Position numbers and translations under genes: made by a program. The notes beneath the pieces were generated by a model. It had not been told where the DNA came from, did not search any database, and saw only the letters and a list, made by a program, of their open reading frames with translations. A stretch of DNA of 6,856 nucleotides from CAYLLT01 sp964591605 (GTDB lineage: Bacteria > Planctomycetota > Phycisphaerae > UBA1845 > PWPN01): assembly GCA_964591605.1 (NCBI GenBank), contig CAZQEN010000389.1, positions 1 through 6,856 of the forward strand, given 5' to 3'. Positions 6,155 to 6,856 of this stretch are shown here, piece by piece. The stretch's first letter is position 1. Every line of letters starts with the position of its first letter.

Positions 6155-6856
6155 GTGCGACTTTCGATCGTGATACCGGTCTATAACGAGCGGACGACGC
6201 TGCAAGAAATCGTCCGGCGGGTCCTGGCGGTCAGCGTCCCGTTCGAAAAAGAGCTGATCCTGGTGGACGACGCCTCCCAGGACGGGACGCGCGACCTGTA
6301 CGGCGCCATCCAGGCGGAGCATCCGCGGGCCAGCATCCGCGTCCTGATGCACGAGCGCAACCAGGGCAAGGGCGCCGCCCTGCGGACCGGTTTTGCCGCG
6401 GTGACCGGGGACATCGTGCTGGTCCAGGACGCCGATCTCGAGTACGACCCGCGCGATTACCCGCAATTACTGGCACCGATCCTGGAGGGCCGCGCGGACG
6501 TGGTCTACGGGTCCCGCTTCGTGGGCAGCGAGGCGCACCGCGTGCTGTTCTTCTGGCACATGGTGGGCAACCGCATCCTCACGCTGCTCTCGAACGCGTT
6601 CACCAACCTGAATCTCACCGACATGGAAACCGGCTACAAGGTGTTCCGGGCGGACGTGCTGCGCAAGATCCACATCCAGAGTGATCGCTTCGAGTTCGAG
6701 CCCGAGATCACGGCCAAGATCGCCCGCCACCGCTTCCGCGTGTACGAAGTCGGCATCAGCTACGCCGGGCGCGACTACGACGAAGGCAAGAAAATCACCT
6801 GGGTGGACGGCGTGAAGGCGATCCTGGCCATCATCCGTTTCCGCTTCTTTGACTGA
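6155..6856 (+). CDS. Family 2 glycosyltransferase, polyprenyl-phosphate mannosyltransferase-like
   Basis: The protein is a complete 233-residue GT-A fold enzyme of glycosyltransferase family 2. It opens MRLSIVIPVYNERTTLQEIV, the classic family N terminus. Nucleotide-sugar binding is marked by ILVDDASQDGT (35-45) and the metal-binding DAD in VLVQDADLEYDP (residues 92-94). Further markers are VVYGSRFVG (116-124), DMETGYKVFR (156-165), FEFEPEITAKI (179-189) and GRDYDEGKKITWVDGVKAI (205-223). This set and the short length match dolichol- or polyprenol-phosphate mannose synthase-like proteins, which transfer a sugar from a nucleotide donor to a lipid phosphate on the cytoplasmic face of the membrane. 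There is no transmembrane helix, so it lacks the C-terminal membrane domain some relatives have. The donor and acceptor are not proven: glucose transfer and polysaccharide-assembly roles share these motifs. The start is GTG, set by GAGGA just upstream. The stop codon is the last three bases of the window, so its downstream neighbour is unseen. Confidence 0.92.
   Translation: MRLSIVIPVYNERTTLQEIVRRVLAVSVPFEKELILVDDASQDGTRDLYGAIQAEHPRASIRVLMHERNQGKGAALRTGFAAVTGDIVLVQDADLEYDPRDYPQLLAPILEGRADVVYGSRFVGSEAHRVLFFWHMVGNRILTLLSNAFTNLNLTDMETGYKVFRADVLRKIHIQSDRFEFEPEITAKIARHRFRVYEVGISYAGRDYDEGKKITWVDGVKAILAIIRFRFFD

Noticed and set aside
2854..6186. A very long open frame on the plus strand (about 1,110 codons) across the thioredoxin fusion gene
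   Set aside because: It is antisense to a gene with clear domains, a signal peptide, a ribosome binding site and a terminator. Its translation is rich in Gly, Arg and His with no family motif, as expected from the complement of high-GC codons.

Overview
This is a GC-rich bacterial window with five protein-coding genes, four on the minus strand and one on the plus strand. I see no tRNA, rRNA, CRISPR array, transposase or phage gene. Several features suggest a planctomycete, perhaps of the Phycisphaerae: the base composition, a DUF1573/thioredoxin periplasmic protein, and exported proteins whose linkers carry TQPA/TRPA-type segments. That assignment rests on general resemblance and was not tested by any search.

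From left to right, positions 1-596 (minus) hold the N-terminal two thirds of the succinyl-CoA synthetase alpha subunit (SucD), cut by the window edge. Positions 675-1517 (minus) encode a cytosolic nitrilase-superfamily carbon-nitrogen hydrolase with an intact Glu-Lys-Cys triad and a GTG start. Positions 1545-3065 (minus) encode an exported, probably lipid-anchored phosphodiesterase/phosphatase of the alkaline phosphatase superfamily, with a full set of metal ligands. Transcription runs phosphodiesterase, then hydrolase (27-nt gap), then sucD (78-nt gap), so these three may share a transcript.

A strong intrinsic terminator at 3081-3123 (minus) separates them from the next minus-strand gene (3157-5781). 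That gene encodes an 874-residue secreted protein with a TlpA-like thioredoxin domain between two related three-domain immunoglobulin-like arms. The first arm begins with a classical DUF1573 domain carrying a Cys-x-Cys motif. The second arm looks like a duplicate of the first that has lost those cysteines. This is the most unusual protein in the window.

A divergent intergenic region (5782-6154) carries a well-formed sigma-70-like promoter reading right, into a complete family 2 glycosyltransferase (6155-6856, GTG start). The glycosyltransferase resembles polyprenyl-phosphate sugar synthases and ends exactly at the window edge. A weaker extended -10 promoter candidate reads left, towards the thioredoxin fusion gene.

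The genes do not form one obvious pathway. They mix central metabolism (SucD), small-molecule amide or nitrile hydrolysis, exported phosphoester hydrolysis, envelope redox chemistry and glycan precursor synthesis. No defence, mobile or biosynthetic-cluster system is visible.
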